The notes beneath the pieces are model-generated. The model saw nothing but the letters and a program-made list of their open reading frames with translations, searched no databases and was not told the origin of the DNA. A program made the translations under genes and the position numbers. 64,000 nucleotides of DNA from Sedimentisphaerales bacterium (lineage in GTDB: Bacteria > Planctomycetota > Phycisphaerae > Sedimentisphaerales > Anaerohalosphaeraceae), in contig JAFGPC010000177.1 in assembly GCA_016926155.1 (NCBI GenBank), positions 1-64,000 of the forward strand. Reading direction: 5' to 3'. Below, one piece after another: positions 7,383 to 16,807 of the stretch (position 1 is the stretch's first letter; each line of letters begins with the position of its first letter).

Positions 7383-9949
7383 AACAACGGTTTCTGTTAT
7401 TGATCCTTGGCTTGCTGACTCCTCTGCTTTTTGCTGTGAAAATCCCGGTTATTTACGACTCAGACATTGGAGACGACATTGACGACACCTGGGCATTGGG
7501 ACTGCTTTTGAAATCCCCGGAATACGATGTGAAACTCGTTGTGGGCGATCAGGGTAAAAACGAATATCGTGCCAAATTGTTTGCCAAATTTCTAACCAGG
7601 GCCAGCCGAATGGATATCCCCGTCGGCATCGGTCTGGATGTGAATGCTCATGGCGGCGGACGTCAATCCGAATGGGTTCAAGACTACGACTTAGCTTCCT
7701 ATCCCGGCAGGGTAATCAAAGACGGCGTTCAGGCTATTATCGATACAATCATGAACAGCGAGCAGAAGATCACCCTGATCTGTGTCGGTCCGGTGCCCAA
7801 CATCGCTGAAGCCCTTCGCCGTGAGCCGCGGATCGTCGAAAAAGCCCGTTTTGTCGGAATGCACGGCAGCGTCCGCAAAGGGTACGGTGGAAAGGACAAA
7901 ATTGATCCCGAATACAACGTCCGTGCCGACGCCAAAGCCTGTCAAAAAGTCCTGTCCGCCGATTGGCCTATCACCATCACACCTCTGGACACCTGTGGGC
8001 TGGTTCATCTGACTGGCGACAAGTACAAGAGGGTATTTAATTCCAACGATCCCATCGCCAAAGCAATCATTGAAAACTACCGCATCTGGTCGGAAAACAA
8101 GGAAACGGCTGAGATTCGAAGCAGCACTTTATTTGATACGGTTGCTGTTTATCTCGGATTTGAAACCGAACTGTGCAAGATGGAAATACTTTCTATCCGT
8201 GTAGATGACCAAGGATTTACCCGAATCGATCAACAGGGCAAGAACATGAACGTCGCCACGGAATGGAAGGACATGGGCGCCTTTGAAGATCTTCTCGTCA
8301 CGCGTTTAACTCACAAAGTCAGATCCGCTGCGCAGGCCAATCGCTTCCGTCGCCTGCCGGTCGACGAATACGTTGATAAAATGAAAGGTGGCTGGATCGG
8401 CCAAATGGCCGGGGTCGGCTGGGGCGGACCAACCGAGTTCCGCTGGAGGGGCCAGATTATCCCGGAAGATAAAATGCCCACATGGAAACCGGAAACGATC
8501 AATCAGTTCCATCAGGATGATATTTATGTGGAAATGACCTTTCTGCGTACACTCGAAATGCATGGTATGGACGTTTCCATCCGCCAAGCCGGGATAGATT
8601 TCGCCAATAGCGGATATCCTCTCTGGCATGCTAACAGAGCAGGTCGTGACAATCTCCGAAATGGCATCGCTCCTCCGGATTCCGGTCACCCTCAGTTCAA
8701 CAAGCACGCTGATGACATAGATTACCAGATCGAGGCTGATTATTCCGGCCTGATCGCACCGGGTTTGCCCAATGTCGCTATTGAACTGGGGGAAATCTTC
8801 GGCCGGTTAATGAACTATGGTGATGGTCTTTATGGTGGACAGTTTGTCGGTGGAATGTACGCCGAAGCGTTTTTCGAAGATAATCCGCTCAAGATCGTGC
8901 TGGCCGGCCTGAAATGCATCCCCGAAAAAAGCCAGTATTCCGAATGTATTCGAGATGTATTGACCTGGTATAAGAAATATCCCGACGACTGGCAGAAAAC
9001 CTGGCAGCTTGTCGAGGCCAAGTACCAGGATAATCCGGACTACCGGCGTGCTTCCTGTGACAAGGGGGATTTCAACATCGACGCCAAGATAAATGGGGCT
9101 TATATTGTCATGGGTTTGCTCTATGGCCAAGGAGATATGGATAAAACCATCGCCATTTCCACACGCTGCGGGCAGGATTCCGACTGTAATCCCGCCAATT
9201 CGGGAGGTATTTTAGGAACTACAATTGGTTTTAATAAACTGCCCGACAAGTTCAAATCCGCTCTGAATCCCGAAGGTAAATTCAGCCATACAACCTATAA
9301 TTTCCCAACCTTGATTAAAGTCAACGAAAAACTGGTTCGCGAATCGGTTCTGCGCCGGGGTGGAAAAATTATTAAAAATGATCAGGGCAATGAAATCTTC
9401 CTCATCCCAACTGAAGAACCAAAACCCAGTCAATTTGAGCAGTGCTGGGAGTCCGGCCCAATTGCCAACAGCCGATTCACAGAAGAAGAAATGAAACAGA
9501 TTACTGCCGTCGCTGGCATAGACCTGTCCAAGGCCCTGGCCCAATTTGCACCCGGCTGGAAGGCTTCCCGCTGCGGTGCCGATATGAATCCCGGTTTCTA
9601 CGAAACGTTACATGGGAAAAAGAATGTTCTGATGACCCATCCTCTCGATCAGCAGACCGGCTGTATCCTGCAGCAGAAGATCAAACTGCCGACAGGCAAG
9701 AAATCCATCCTGCAACTGACCGTGGGTAACGATCCCCGCGGCGATTGGGACCTGATCGTCAAGGCCGATAATCAGGAACGATTCAAAAAGCTCATAGGTC
9801 CCCAGACCACAAAAAACGGCTGGCTCGATATTCACATTGACCTGAGCGATCTGGCGGGCAAAGAAGTTAATCTGCAACTGATTAATCAGGCCAACGGCTG
9901 GGCGTATGAAGCGGGGCTCTGGGCGAACATCGATGTAAAAAGCAACTAA
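7364..9949 (+). CDS. Secreted fusion of inosine-uridine nucleoside hydrolase and ADP-ribosylglycohydrolase
   Basis: The 861-residue product has a signal peptide (about 1-22). A nucleoside hydrolase domain follows, whose calcium-binding Asp cluster reads DSDIGDDIDD near residue 28. From about residue 330 comes an ADP-ribosylglycohydrolase domain: MKGGWIGQMAGVGWGG, then the metal-binding HQDDIYVE and CGQDSDCNPANSGG near 600. The last 130 residues look like a galactose-binding-type beta-sandwich. Both catalytic domains hydrolyse N-ribosyl bonds, so the protein may strip ribosylated compounds outside the cytoplasm. The start at 7,364 has AAAGGAG seven bases upstream; an in-frame ATG at 7,343 has no such site. 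The substrate is unknown, because secreted relatives are often misannotated and sometimes lie in glycan-degradation loci. Confidence 0.88.
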   Translation: MHSKTLKQRFLLLILGLLTPLLFAVKIPVIYDSDIGDDIDDTWALGLLLKSPEYDVKLVVGDQGKNEYRAKLFAKFLTRASRMDIPVGIGLDVNAHGGGRQSEWVQDYDLASYPGRVIKDGVQAIIDTIMNSEQKITLICVGPVPNIAEALRREPRIVEKARFVGMHGSVRKGYGGKDKIDPEYNVRADAKACQKVLSADWPITITPLDTCGLVHLTGDKYKRVFNSNDPIAKAIIENYRIWSENKETAEIRSSTLFDTVAVYLGFETELCKMEILSIRVDDQGFTRIDQQGKNMNVATEWKDMGAFEDLLVTRLTHKVRSAAQANRFRRLPVDEYVDKMKGGWIGQMAGVGWGGPTEFRWRGQIIPEDKMPTWKPETINQFHQDDIYVEMTFLRTLEMHGMDVSIRQAGIDFANSGYPLWHANRAGRDNLRNGIAPPDSGHPQFNKHADDIDYQIEADYSGLIAPGLPNVAIELGEIFGRLMNYGDGLYGGQFVGGMYAEAFFEDNPLKIVLAGLKCIPEKSQYSECIRDVLTWYKKYPDDWQKTWQLVEAKYQDNPDYRRASCDKGDFNIDAKINGAYIVMGLLYGQGDMDKTIAISTRCGQDSDCNPANSGGILGTTIGFNKLPDKFKSALNPEGKFSHTTYNFPTLIKVNEKLVRESVLRRGGKIIKNDQGNEIFLIPTEEPKPSQFEQCWESGPIANSRFTEEEMKQITAVAGIDLSKALAQFAPGWKASRCGADMNPGFYETLHGKKNVLMTHPLDQQTGCILQQKIKLPTGKKSILQLTVGNDPRGDWDLIVKADNQERFKKLIGPQTTKNGWLDIHIDLSDLAGKEVNLQLINQANGWAYEAGLWANIDVKSN

Positions 9950-9969
9950 TCAATCGTATTACATTGTAA

Positions 9970-10001
9970 AAGGGGAATCGATTAACTATTAAGTTCCCCT
10001 T
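9970..10001 (+). terminator. Probable terminator after the hydrolase gene
   Basis: AAGGGGAA and TTCCCCTT form an eight-base stem with a 16-base loop, 20 bases after the stop codon, followed by a pyrimidine-rich CTTCTTCTCT tract. The loop is long and the T-run is broken, so efficiency is uncertain. Confidence 0.5.
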
Positions 10002-10162
10002 CTTCTCTGCCTACTTAGTTGTATTACATCAATGGATCGTTGATTTGATCCGATTTCCAGGTAAAACACTTGCCAGAATAACTGTTGATGTTTACCTTGC
10101 CGATACAAAGATAGGCAAATTATGTGCCCGTTTTTTGCCGTTCGAATTTGAGGAATAGTACA

Positions 10163-12028
10163 ATGGCCCGACCAAATCTGCTCGAACTTGTGCACAACCG
10201 TGTTGCGTTTGCCGACGGCGCGATGGGCACCATGCTCTTTCAGCACGGCGTGTTTCTGAATACCTGCTTCGATGAACTAAACCTGACCAATCCCAAACTA
10301 GTTGCCCAGGTTCATACCGACTATCTTAATGCCGGTAGTGATTTTATCGAAACCAACACCTTCGGAGCCAACGAATTCAAGCTGGCCAAGTATGGTCTGG
10401 CAGATAAGGTCACCCTGATCAACAGCGCAGGTGCCCGCATCGCACGCGATTGTGCCGGTGGCAATGCCCTTGTGGCCGGCTCTGTCGGCCCGTTGGGTAT
10501 CGAACATATTGGCCTGGGAACCACTGTCGATGAACAGGCTCATCGGGCATTTGCCCATCAAATCAAGGCCCTGATCGATGCGGATGTGGATTTTTTGATC
10601 CTGGAAACATTTACCAACCCAGCCGAACTTTTACTGGCGATCAAAACAGCAACAGAACAGACTAATCTACCGATCATCGCCCAGATGGTGGCCAATGAAC
10701 TGAATCAGACCTTGTTGGGCGGGCCGATTGAGGAAGCTATCACGCGGATCGCTGTCGAACCGGCCGTCAGTATTGTCGGACTGAACTGTTCGGTCGGCCC
10801 ATCGGCCATGCTGGAAAGCCTCAAGCTCATCCGCTCCGTCACCGACAAACCGATCAGCGTGCAACCCAATGCCGGTCTGCCCCGGGACGTCGAGGGCCGG
10901 CGTATCTATATGTGCACACCTGAATATATGGCCGAGTTTGCCAAGCGGTTCTTCGAAAACGGGGCACGGATCATCGGGGGCTGCTGCGGCACCACACCGG
11001 AACATATTCGCCAGATCGTTAAAGCAGTTTCCGCTATGGACAAGGCGATGGAACAACAGGCGATCCGGCCGAAAATAACTATCAAGACTGTCGAACAAAC
11101 ACAAGGCCTGGAACCGATACCGCTCTCCCAAAAATCCCGGATCGGGGCCAAACTGGCTGCCGAGCAACGCTTTTGCAGTATCGAACTGGTACCTCCACGG
11201 GGAATCAATCTGGCCGGTATTGAAGAAAAGGTCCGAACGTGTGCCGACTATGGCATTGATGCCATCAACATCCCCGATGGACCACGGGCCACCTCACGTC
11301 TGTCACCTATGGTGACCGCCGTCAAAGTCCAACAGGCCGCCAATATCGAAGCGATTCTGCATGTCTGCTGCCGAGACAAAAACATCATCGGTATGCAGTC
11401 GGATATGCTCGGTACCGAGGCCATGGGCGTTAAAAATGTCCTTTTAATTACGGGCGATCCCCCTAAACTGGGCGAATACCCGGATGCAACAGCCGTGTTC
11501 GACCTGGATGCGATTGCATTGACAACCGTCGTGCATAATCTTAACCGGGGCCTGGATATCGCGGGCAATGAGTTGTCTGAACCGTTGTCTTTAACCATCG
11601 GTGTCGGGGCCAATCCCGTCGCCTCGGATCTGGACAGGGAGATCTACCGTTTTCGCAGGAAAGCCGCCGCCGGTGCCGAATACGCGATCACTCAACCGGT
11701 TTTTGACGTTAAGATGCTATTGGATTTTATAGATGCCGTCGCCGATACGTCCATTCCCATCGTAGCCGGAATATGGCCGTTTACCAGCTACAAGAATGCT
11801 GAGTTCATGGCCAATGAGGTGCCCGGTGTCGTTGTACCCGATGCTTTGCTCCATCGCATGAGCGCCGCCAAGACACGCGAACAGGGTCGGGCGCTGGGAG
11901 TCCAGATAGCACGGGAGATGATCGAACAGGTCACCAACCGAGTCGCCGGATTTGTCGTCAGTGCCCCTTTCGGTAACGTCCGGATCGCCCTGGCTGCTCT
12001 CAGTAAAATCACAGCCGAAGAAATCTGA
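10163..12028 (+). CDS. Bifunctional homocysteine S-methyltransferase / 5,10-methylenetetrahydrofolate reductase
   Basis: The 621-residue cytosolic enzyme begins with a homocysteine methyltransferase barrel. Its zinc-binding cysteines are visible as GLNCSVG (about residue 207) and GGCCGTTPEHI (about 273). From about residue 325 it continues into a MetF-type reductase barrel with ERFCSIELVPPRG-like entry and an FAD-binding core. The reductase makes 5-methyl-THF and the other half methylates homocysteine to methionine, so the fusion couples two steps of the methyl cycle. The length fits the known fused family. I chose the ATG at 10,163 because GAGGA lies eight bases upstream and family homology begins here; an in-frame ATG at 10,124 adds 13 residues without support. 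It converges on the APC/EIIA gene with only 11 bases between them. Confidence 0.93.
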   Translation: MARPNLLELVHNRVAFADGAMGTMLFQHGVFLNTCFDELNLTNPKLVAQVHTDYLNAGSDFIETNTFGANEFKLAKYGLADKVTLINSAGARIARDCAGGNALVAGSVGPLGIEHIGLGTTVDEQAHRAFAHQIKALIDADVDFLILETFTNPAELLLAIKTATEQTNLPIIAQMVANELNQTLLGGPIEEAITRIAVEPAVSIVGLNCSVGPSAMLESLKLIRSVTDKPISVQPNAGLPRDVEGRRIYMCTPEYMAEFAKRFFENGARIIGGCCGTTPEHIRQIVKAVSAMDKAMEQQAIRPKITIKTVEQTQGLEPIPLSQKSRIGAKLAAEQRFCSIELVPPRGINLAGIEEKVRTCADYGIDAINIPDGPRATSRLSPMVTAVKVQQAANIEAILHVCCRDKNIIGMQSDMLGTEAMGVKNVLLITGDPPKLGEYPDATAVFDLDAIALTTVVHNLNRGLDIAGNELSEPLSLTIGVGANPVASDLDREIYRFRRKAAAGAEYAITQPVFDVKMLLDFIDAVADTSIPIVAGIWPFTSYKNAEFMANEVPGVVVPDALLHRMSAAKTREQGRALGVQIAREMIEQVTNRVAGFVVSAPFGNVRIALAALSKITAEEI

Positions 12029-12039
12029 ACATAGAAATA

Positions 12040-13920
12040 TCACTCATGATCCCGTTTTCGGGTCGACAGCAAGACCATATTTCGAAGGCCCTCAACGCCG
12101 CGGGCGTTGAGCCACCGTTTTTCGAAATCCTTTTCCTGAGCAATCTGGGCGATGGCCATCAGAGCTCTTAGGTGATAGTTCCGTTCGTCTTTGCTGCCGG
12201 CTAATACAAACATGGCCCGCACCGGCTCATCCGTCTTGGGATAATCGATTCCCTCCGTTGCCCGCACCAGCACCAACTCGAACCGTTCCTGCCCTTCGAC
12301 AATGATATGCGGAATCGCCAGGCCTGGAGCAATCACCGTCGAACCTTCGGCTTCACGCCGCATCAGCCGCTTGAATAATTCGGATTCGTTCATTTTAAAC
12401 CGCTGCGACAGTACCTCTGCAACCCGCCCGAACACCTCTTCTGCCAATTGCCTGCCCGACACATCAATAATCCGGCAATCCTGGACCAGTCGATCAAACC
12501 GATCGGCCACAATAGCATCCCGCTCCAGCAGGATATCCCGCAGTTCGTTCTCGAGTGTTACGGTCTGTAACTGCCGGTCTGTAACCCGCGCAACAACATG
12601 CATAGCTGCCGAGACCTTTCTTACACGCTTTCGCACATAGACAAAATACCAAACAACACTGGCTGCGACAAATCCAGCGGATATTCCCAGAGGGGCCGGT
12701 CCCATATCCACAATCAAAAGAATATAAAACAGAATCGCCGCAATCTGCAAATAGGGATACAGTGGGCAACGAAATTTGGGCTGATAGGCCTGGATCCGGC
12801 TTTCCCGCATGATGATCACACTGGCATTATCCAGTAGAAACAGCAGGATCATCAGGGTTGAAGCTGTTTTGACCAATGATTCCAGATCCAGCACAAGGAT
12901 CGCTATGGTCATGAATCCGCCGGTAACCAGCACACTGAACATGGGAGTCCTAAGTGTTGGATGCACTCGGGCCAGAACCGATGGAAGCAGGTTATCCCGG
13001 CTCATAGCCATCGGCGCCCGTGAGGCCGCCAGGATTCCCCCATTGGCTGTGCTGATATAGGCGGCGATAGCCCCAAGCCCAAGCAGGATAAATCCCGCCG
13101 AACCCATAAACTGCCCTGCCGCCATAGAAAGGGGCGCATAACTCTGGCCCAACTCCTGACCATCCATCACGCCCACACTGACAGTTACTGCGCCAATATA
13201 GAGAATCGTTACAATAAACCATGCAAGAAACATTCCCCTTGGCAAGTTTCTTCCCGGGTGACGTACCTCTTCGGCAATGCTAGCAACCTTTGTCACCCCA
13301 CCGAAACTCACAAACACCAGACCCGAAGTAGCCAGGATAGCCATCCAGCCTTTCGATAGAAATCCCTCCAAACGACGCACTTCCACCGCAGGGAAGCCAA
13401 ACAGGATAAATCCCGTCAGCAGTACAAGCAGGATTACTACTAAAAGCACCTGAAATCCGGTTGCGTGTCGTACACTAACTGCGTTAAGGCCGGTAAAAAA
13501 GAGCCCGCAGGCCGCCGCCAAAATCCGAATCTGCCATTGGGCTAAAAGAGGACCGCCAAACCATTGGATCATTACCTCTGCAAAGAGAGCCATTCCAACA
13601 ATGGCGAATCCGCTTTTAAGAGCCAGGGAAAACCACCCCGCCAAGCCACTGAACAGTCCCCACACCGATCCCAGACTTCGTTCAACAAAAAAATACGTCC
13701 CTCCTGCCCTGGGCATGGCCGTGGCCAGCTCAGCTTTGCTCAACACGCCCGGTAAAACGAGGATGGAAGCCAAAAAATAGGATAAAATCACGCCCGGCCC
13801 GGCTTTTGAATAGGCCAAGCCAGGCAGAACAAACAGACCGGAACTTATCATTGCCCCGGAGGCAACGCAAAAGACCTCCATCAATCCCATAGTTCGTTTT
13901 AGTCGGTTTTCCTGCTTCAC
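12040..13920 (-). CDS. APC-superfamily permease with C-terminal PTS EIIA-like domain
   Basis: The 626-residue protein has a twelve-helix amino acid/polyamine permease body (about residues 10-430). It begins with the family's GAMISSGLFVLPG substrate-binding loop. A linker with a coiled-coil flavour (about 430-490) precedes a PTS EIIA type-2 domain. The EIIA phosphorylatable histidine is present at 538 (APGLAIPHI), and a second conserved histidine is at 583. Such fusions are thought to let PTS phosphorylation or nutrient state control amino acid uptake. Whether this organism has EI and HPr cannot be seen here. The substrate is unknown. The gene stands alone and converges on the methionine-cycle gene. 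Confidence 0.88.
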   Translation of the reverse strand: MKQENRLKRTMGLMEVFCVASGAMISSGLFVLPGLAYSKAGPGVILSYFLASILVLPGVLSKAELATAMPRAGGTYFFVERSLGSVWGLFSGLAGWFSLALKSGFAIVGMALFAEVMIQWFGGPLLAQWQIRILAAACGLFFTGLNAVSVRHATGFQVLLVVILLVLLTGFILFGFPAVEVRRLEGFLSKGWMAILATSGLVFVSFGGVTKVASIAEEVRHPGRNLPRGMFLAWFIVTILYIGAVTVSVGVMDGQELGQSYAPLSMAAGQFMGSAGFILLGLGAIAAYISTANGGILAASRAPMAMSRDNLLPSVLARVHPTLRTPMFSVLVTGGFMTIAILVLDLESLVKTASTLMILLFLLDNASVIIMRESRIQAYQPKFRCPLYPYLQIAAILFYILLIVDMGPAPLGISAGFVAASVVWYFVYVRKRVRKVSAAMHVVARVTDRQLQTVTLENELRDILLERDAIVADRFDRLVQDCRIIDVSGRQLAEEVFGRVAEVLSQRFKMNESELFKRLMRREAEGSTVIAPGLAIPHIIVEGQERFELVLVRATEGIDYPKTDEPVRAMFVLAGSKDERNYHLRALMAIAQIAQEKDFEKRWLNARGVEGLRNMVLLSTRKRDHE

Positions 13921-14184
13921 ATGAATCTATCCGGCATTTTTATCAAGTTTCCAATCGATCCTTATCCAGCCAAAATCCACGCCATCCACCCGGATATACA
14001 TAATTTCACATCATTCCCTTGCTGATTTCTACCACCGGCTAGGGACAAGATCCAGCATCAATTCGATGTTTCTTTCTGTCCCCTTCGAACCAGCATGGTG
14101 ATAGGGCCCTCAATTCGATGTTGACTATTCGAACCCACCGTCGTACCATATCCCTTTGGGTTGTGGATTTGCCCGGATGGAATT

Positions 14185-14388
14185 ATGGCCAAAATCAATC
14201 TGAACATGGAACGTTGTAAGGGATGCGGCCTTTGTATCGGCGCCTGTCCTATCGATAATCTCCGCATGAGTGAAGAACTCAACAGCAAAGGGTATCCTTT
14301 TGCTGAGGTCATCGACAAAGACAAGTGCACGGGTTGCGCCTTATGCTGTCGAATGTGTCCGGACGTGGCGATTGAGATCGAGAAATAG
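14185..14388 (+). CDS. 2-oxoacid:ferredoxin oxidoreductase delta (ferredoxin) subunit
   Basis: The 67-residue protein carries two [4Fe-4S] motifs, CKGCGLCIGACP and CTGCALCCRMCP, and little else. It is the electron-output subunit of the four-part oxidoreductase encoded by the next three genes. I start it at the ATG at 14,185 because MAKINLNMERC matches the family; an upstream in-frame start at 14,161 adds eight unsupported residues. The first gene of a tight operon (delta-alpha-beta-gamma), it is separated from the alpha gene by 24 bases. Confidence 0.9.
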   Translation: MAKINLNMERCKGCGLCIGACPIDNLRMSEELNSKGYPFAEVIDKDKCTGCALCCRMCPDVAIEIEK

Positions 14389-14412
14389 TCCTCAATCCAA
14401 GGAGACGACTTT

Positions 14413-15483
14413 TTGAATTCGACAACTGAAAAGCTGTTTATCAAAGGTAATGAAGTCATGTGCGAGGCGGCTGTAAGAGCCGGCTGCCGGTTTTTTGCCG
14501 GCTACCCCATCACACCGCAGAATGAGGTCCCCGAATATATGTCCTGGCGACTACCCCAGGCAGGAGGCATTTTCCTGCAGGCCGAATCGGAAATAGCAGC
14601 GATTAATATGCTCTTCGGAGCCTCTTCCACCGGAACACGCTGTATGACCAGTTCCTCTTCGCCCGGTATCAGCCTTAAACAGGAAGGAATCAGCTACATC
14701 GCCGGAGCGGAATTGCCCTGCGTCATCGCCAATATCCAACGTGGCGGACCCGGTCTGGGTAATATCCGAGGCTCTCAGGCCGACTATTTTCAGGCTACCA
14801 AAGGCGGTGGACACGGGGATTATCGCCTGATCGTACTGGCGCCGGCAACCTGTCAGGAATTATGGCAGTTAACCATGAACGCCTTCGATTATGCGGACTA
14901 TTACCGCAATCCGGTGATGATCCTGGGAGACGGCATTCTGGGACAGATGGCCGAGCCGGTCGAGCCGATTCCTTACAAGCCTATCGTCGATTTGCCGGAT
15001 AAAGACTGGATTCTGGATGGATGTAAGAACAGGGATCCGCGCGTAATTCGAACTCTCTTTCTTCGTCCTTCCGATGCCCTGATGAAGCACAATCTGCACC
15101 TTCAGGACAAGTGTCATACAATCCAGACGGAACTGGAACTTGTGGAAAAAGTCAATATTGACGATGCCAAACTGGTCGTTACTGCGTATGGCTCGACCGC
15201 TCGTATCGCCAGAGGAGCGATTCAGATGGCCCGGCATAAAGGCATGAAAGTCGGGCTGATCCGACCGATTACTCTCTGGCCGTTTCCCTATGTACCTTTC
15301 TTGGAAGCCACAGAGACTGCGAAAAAGTTTCTGGTCTGTGAGATGTCACAGGGCCAGATGATTGAAGATGTCATGCTGGCCTGTCAATGCAAACGGCCGG
15401 TTGAGTTTTTCGGTTACGGCGGCGGGTGGTACCCGACTTCGGAAAAAATATTTGACCATATTCAAGCCGTCTATGAGGAGTGA
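14413..15483 (+). CDS. vorB: 2-oxoacid:ferredoxin oxidoreductase alpha subunit, VorB-like
   Basis: The 356-residue subunit contains the pyrimidine-binding part of a thiamine-diphosphate enzyme. It matches the VorB/KorA pattern: [14 protein letters not shown] near residue 35, [20 protein letters not shown] near 80, then RGGPGLGNI and KGGGHGDYR. With the beta, gamma and delta subunits it would oxidise a 2-oxoacid to its acyl-CoA and reduce ferredoxin in the cytosol. VorB-type proteins are annotated for branched-chain 2-oxoacids, but 2-oxoglutarate is also possible and specificity cannot be read from sequence. The start is a TTG at 14,413: AAGGAG lies ten bases upstream, and homology begins immediately, ahead of any ATG. 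Confidence 0.92.
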   Translation: MNSTTEKLFIKGNEVMCEAAVRAGCRFFAGYPITPQNEVPEYMSWRLPQAGGIFLQAESEIAAINMLFGASSTGTRCMTSSSSPGISLKQEGISYIAGAELPCVIANIQRGGPGLGNIRGSQADYFQATKGGGHGDYRLIVLAPATCQELWQLTMNAFDYADYYRNPVMILGDGILGQMAEPVEPIPYKPIVDLPDKDWILDGCKNRDPRVIRTLFLRPSDALMKHNLHLQDKCHTIQTELELVEKVNIDDAKLVVTAYGSTARIARGAIQMARHKGMKVGLIRPITLWPFPYVPFLEATETAKKFLVCEMSQGQMIEDVMLACQCKRPVEFFGYGGGWYPTSEKIFDHIQAVYEE

Positions 15484-15490
15484 CCCTACT

Positions 15491-16222
15491 GTGAAATTCA
15501 CACGACCGGAAACACTCTATGATACGCAAACCCACTACTGCAGTGGCTGCGGACACGGGATCGCCCATCGCCTGGTAGCTCAAGCTATTGATGAGTTGGG
15601 TATCCGGGAACGGGTGATCGGCACTGCACCTGTCGGCTGCGCTGTTCTTTTGTACGATTATTTTAATTGTGATATCATCGAATGTTCTCACGGTCGCAGC
15701 CCCGCCGCTGCAACGGGTATTAAGCGATGTCTGCCGGACCGGATTGTGTTTACCTATCAGGGAGACGGCGATCTGGCCGCCATCGGAACCGCCGAAACGA
15801 TCCATACCGCCAACCGAGGCGAAAATATCACAGTGATCTTTATTAATAACGCGATCTACGGCATGACAGGCGGACAGATGGCTCCGACCACCATGGTCAG
15901 TCAGATCACAACAACCACTCCTGACGGCCGTGATGCACAACTGCAAGGGCCTCCCATCAAGGTTTGTGAATTGCTCAGCAGCCTGGACGGAGTAGCCTAT
16001 CTCGAACGCGTTTCAGTCAGCAGTCCCAAAGATGTGATTAAGGCCGGACAGGCTATTAAAAAGGCGTTTCAATACCAGATCGACGGCAAAGGCTTTTCTT
16101 TGGTGGAAGTACTTTCCATGTGTCCTACCGACTGGAAAGTGTCACCTGCCAAGGCTCTGGACTTTGTGAATAATGAAATGAAGACCGCCTTCCCTCTTGG
16201 TGTGTACAAGGATGCAGGTTAG
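15491..16222 (+). CDS. 2-oxoacid:ferredoxin oxidoreductase beta subunit (thiamine-diphosphate binding)
   Basis: The 243-residue subunit has the beta-subunit signature [14 protein letters not shown] near the N-terminus and the thiamine-diphosphate/Mg site [12 protein letters not shown] near residue 92, followed by [11 protein letters not shown]. It completes the active site with the alpha subunit. I prefer the GTG at 15,491, which has GAGGAG ten bases upstream. In-frame ATGs at 15,473 and 15,362 lie inside the alpha gene and lack a ribosome binding site. The gap to the alpha gene is seven bases. Confidence 0.9.
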   Translation: MKFTRPETLYDTQTHYCSGCGHGIAHRLVAQAIDELGIRERVIGTAPVGCAVLLYDYFNCDIIECSHGRSPAAATGIKRCLPDRIVFTYQGDGDLAAIGTAETIHTANRGENITVIFINNAIYGMTGGQMAPTTMVSQITTTTPDGRDAQLQGPPIKVCELLSSLDGVAYLERVSVSSPKDVIKAGQAIKKAFQYQIDGKGFSLVEVLSMCPTDWKVSPAKALDFVNNEMKTAFPLGVYKDAG

Positions 16223-16258
16223 GACGGCGGGAATAGATCCTCAGGCGTAATAAGAGTT

Positions 16259-16807
16259 ATGAACGATAGCGAAGTAAAAATCATTATCGCCGGCTTCGGG
16301 GGACAGGGTGTTGTCCTGACCGGCAATGTGATCGCCAGAGCCGCCATGCTCGAAAATAAAAATGTGACGCTCATGGTCTCTTATGGTGCGGAAATGCGGG
16401 GTGGGACAGCAAATTCCACAGTCGTGATATCTCAGGAAGCCGTTGCCAGCCCTTATGTCGAAATTCCCGATATTGCCATCATTCTGAACCGTCCTTCACT
16501 GGACCGTTTTGAACCGGTCATGGCCGAAGGAGGAACGGTCGTGCTTAATACTTCATTGATTAATCGTCGTGTCGAACGCCCCGATCTGAAAATTGCGAAT
16601 ATCGACGCGACAGAAATCGCACGCCGGCTTGGTGTAATCCGTGCGGCAAACATGGTGGCACTGGGGGCTTTTGCCGGAACAACAGGACTTCTCAAGCCTG
16701 ATAGTCTCATGCAGGCCGTTCGTGAAATGTTTGAGAAGAAAAAACCGCAGTTCGTCGATATTAATAGAAAGGCTTTGCAGGCCGGGATGGAAGCAGTACA
16801 GGTATGA
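16259..16807 (+). CDS. 2-oxoacid:ferredoxin oxidoreductase gamma subunit
   Basis: The 182-residue subunit shows the gamma-family opening IIIAGFGGQGVVLTGNVIA and the following SYGAEMRGGTANSTVVIS. Gamma binds the CoA-facing part of the heterotetramer. The gene follows beta by 36 bases, and its end overlaps the start of an exbD gene by four bases (ATGA). That coupling joins a central-metabolism enzyme to a membrane energy-transducing protein; it may be accidental but is worth noting. Confidence 0.9.
   Translation: MNDSEVKIIIAGFGGQGVVLTGNVIARAAMLENKNVTLMVSYGAEMRGGTANSTVVISQEAVASPYVEIPDIAIILNRPSLDRFEPVMAEGGTVVLNTSLINRRVERPDLKIANIDATEIARRLGVIRAANMVALGAFAGTTGLLKPDSLMQAVREMFEKKKPQFVDINRKALQAGMEAVQV

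Noticed and set aside
10185-10194. TTGTGCACAA palindrome resembling the LacI-type half-sites
   Set aside because: It lies within the coding sequence of the methyltransferase fusion, lacks the central CG spacer and is not near a promoter.
10667-11167. Long minus-strand reading frame opposite the methionine-cycle gene
   Set aside because: It lies entirely antisense to a clearly recognised enzyme, has no ribosome binding site and no family features.
15371-15946. Long minus-strand frame opposite the oxidoreductase alpha and beta genes
   Set aside because: It is a shadow of the beta subunit gene with unlikely composition rich in Cys, His and Arg.
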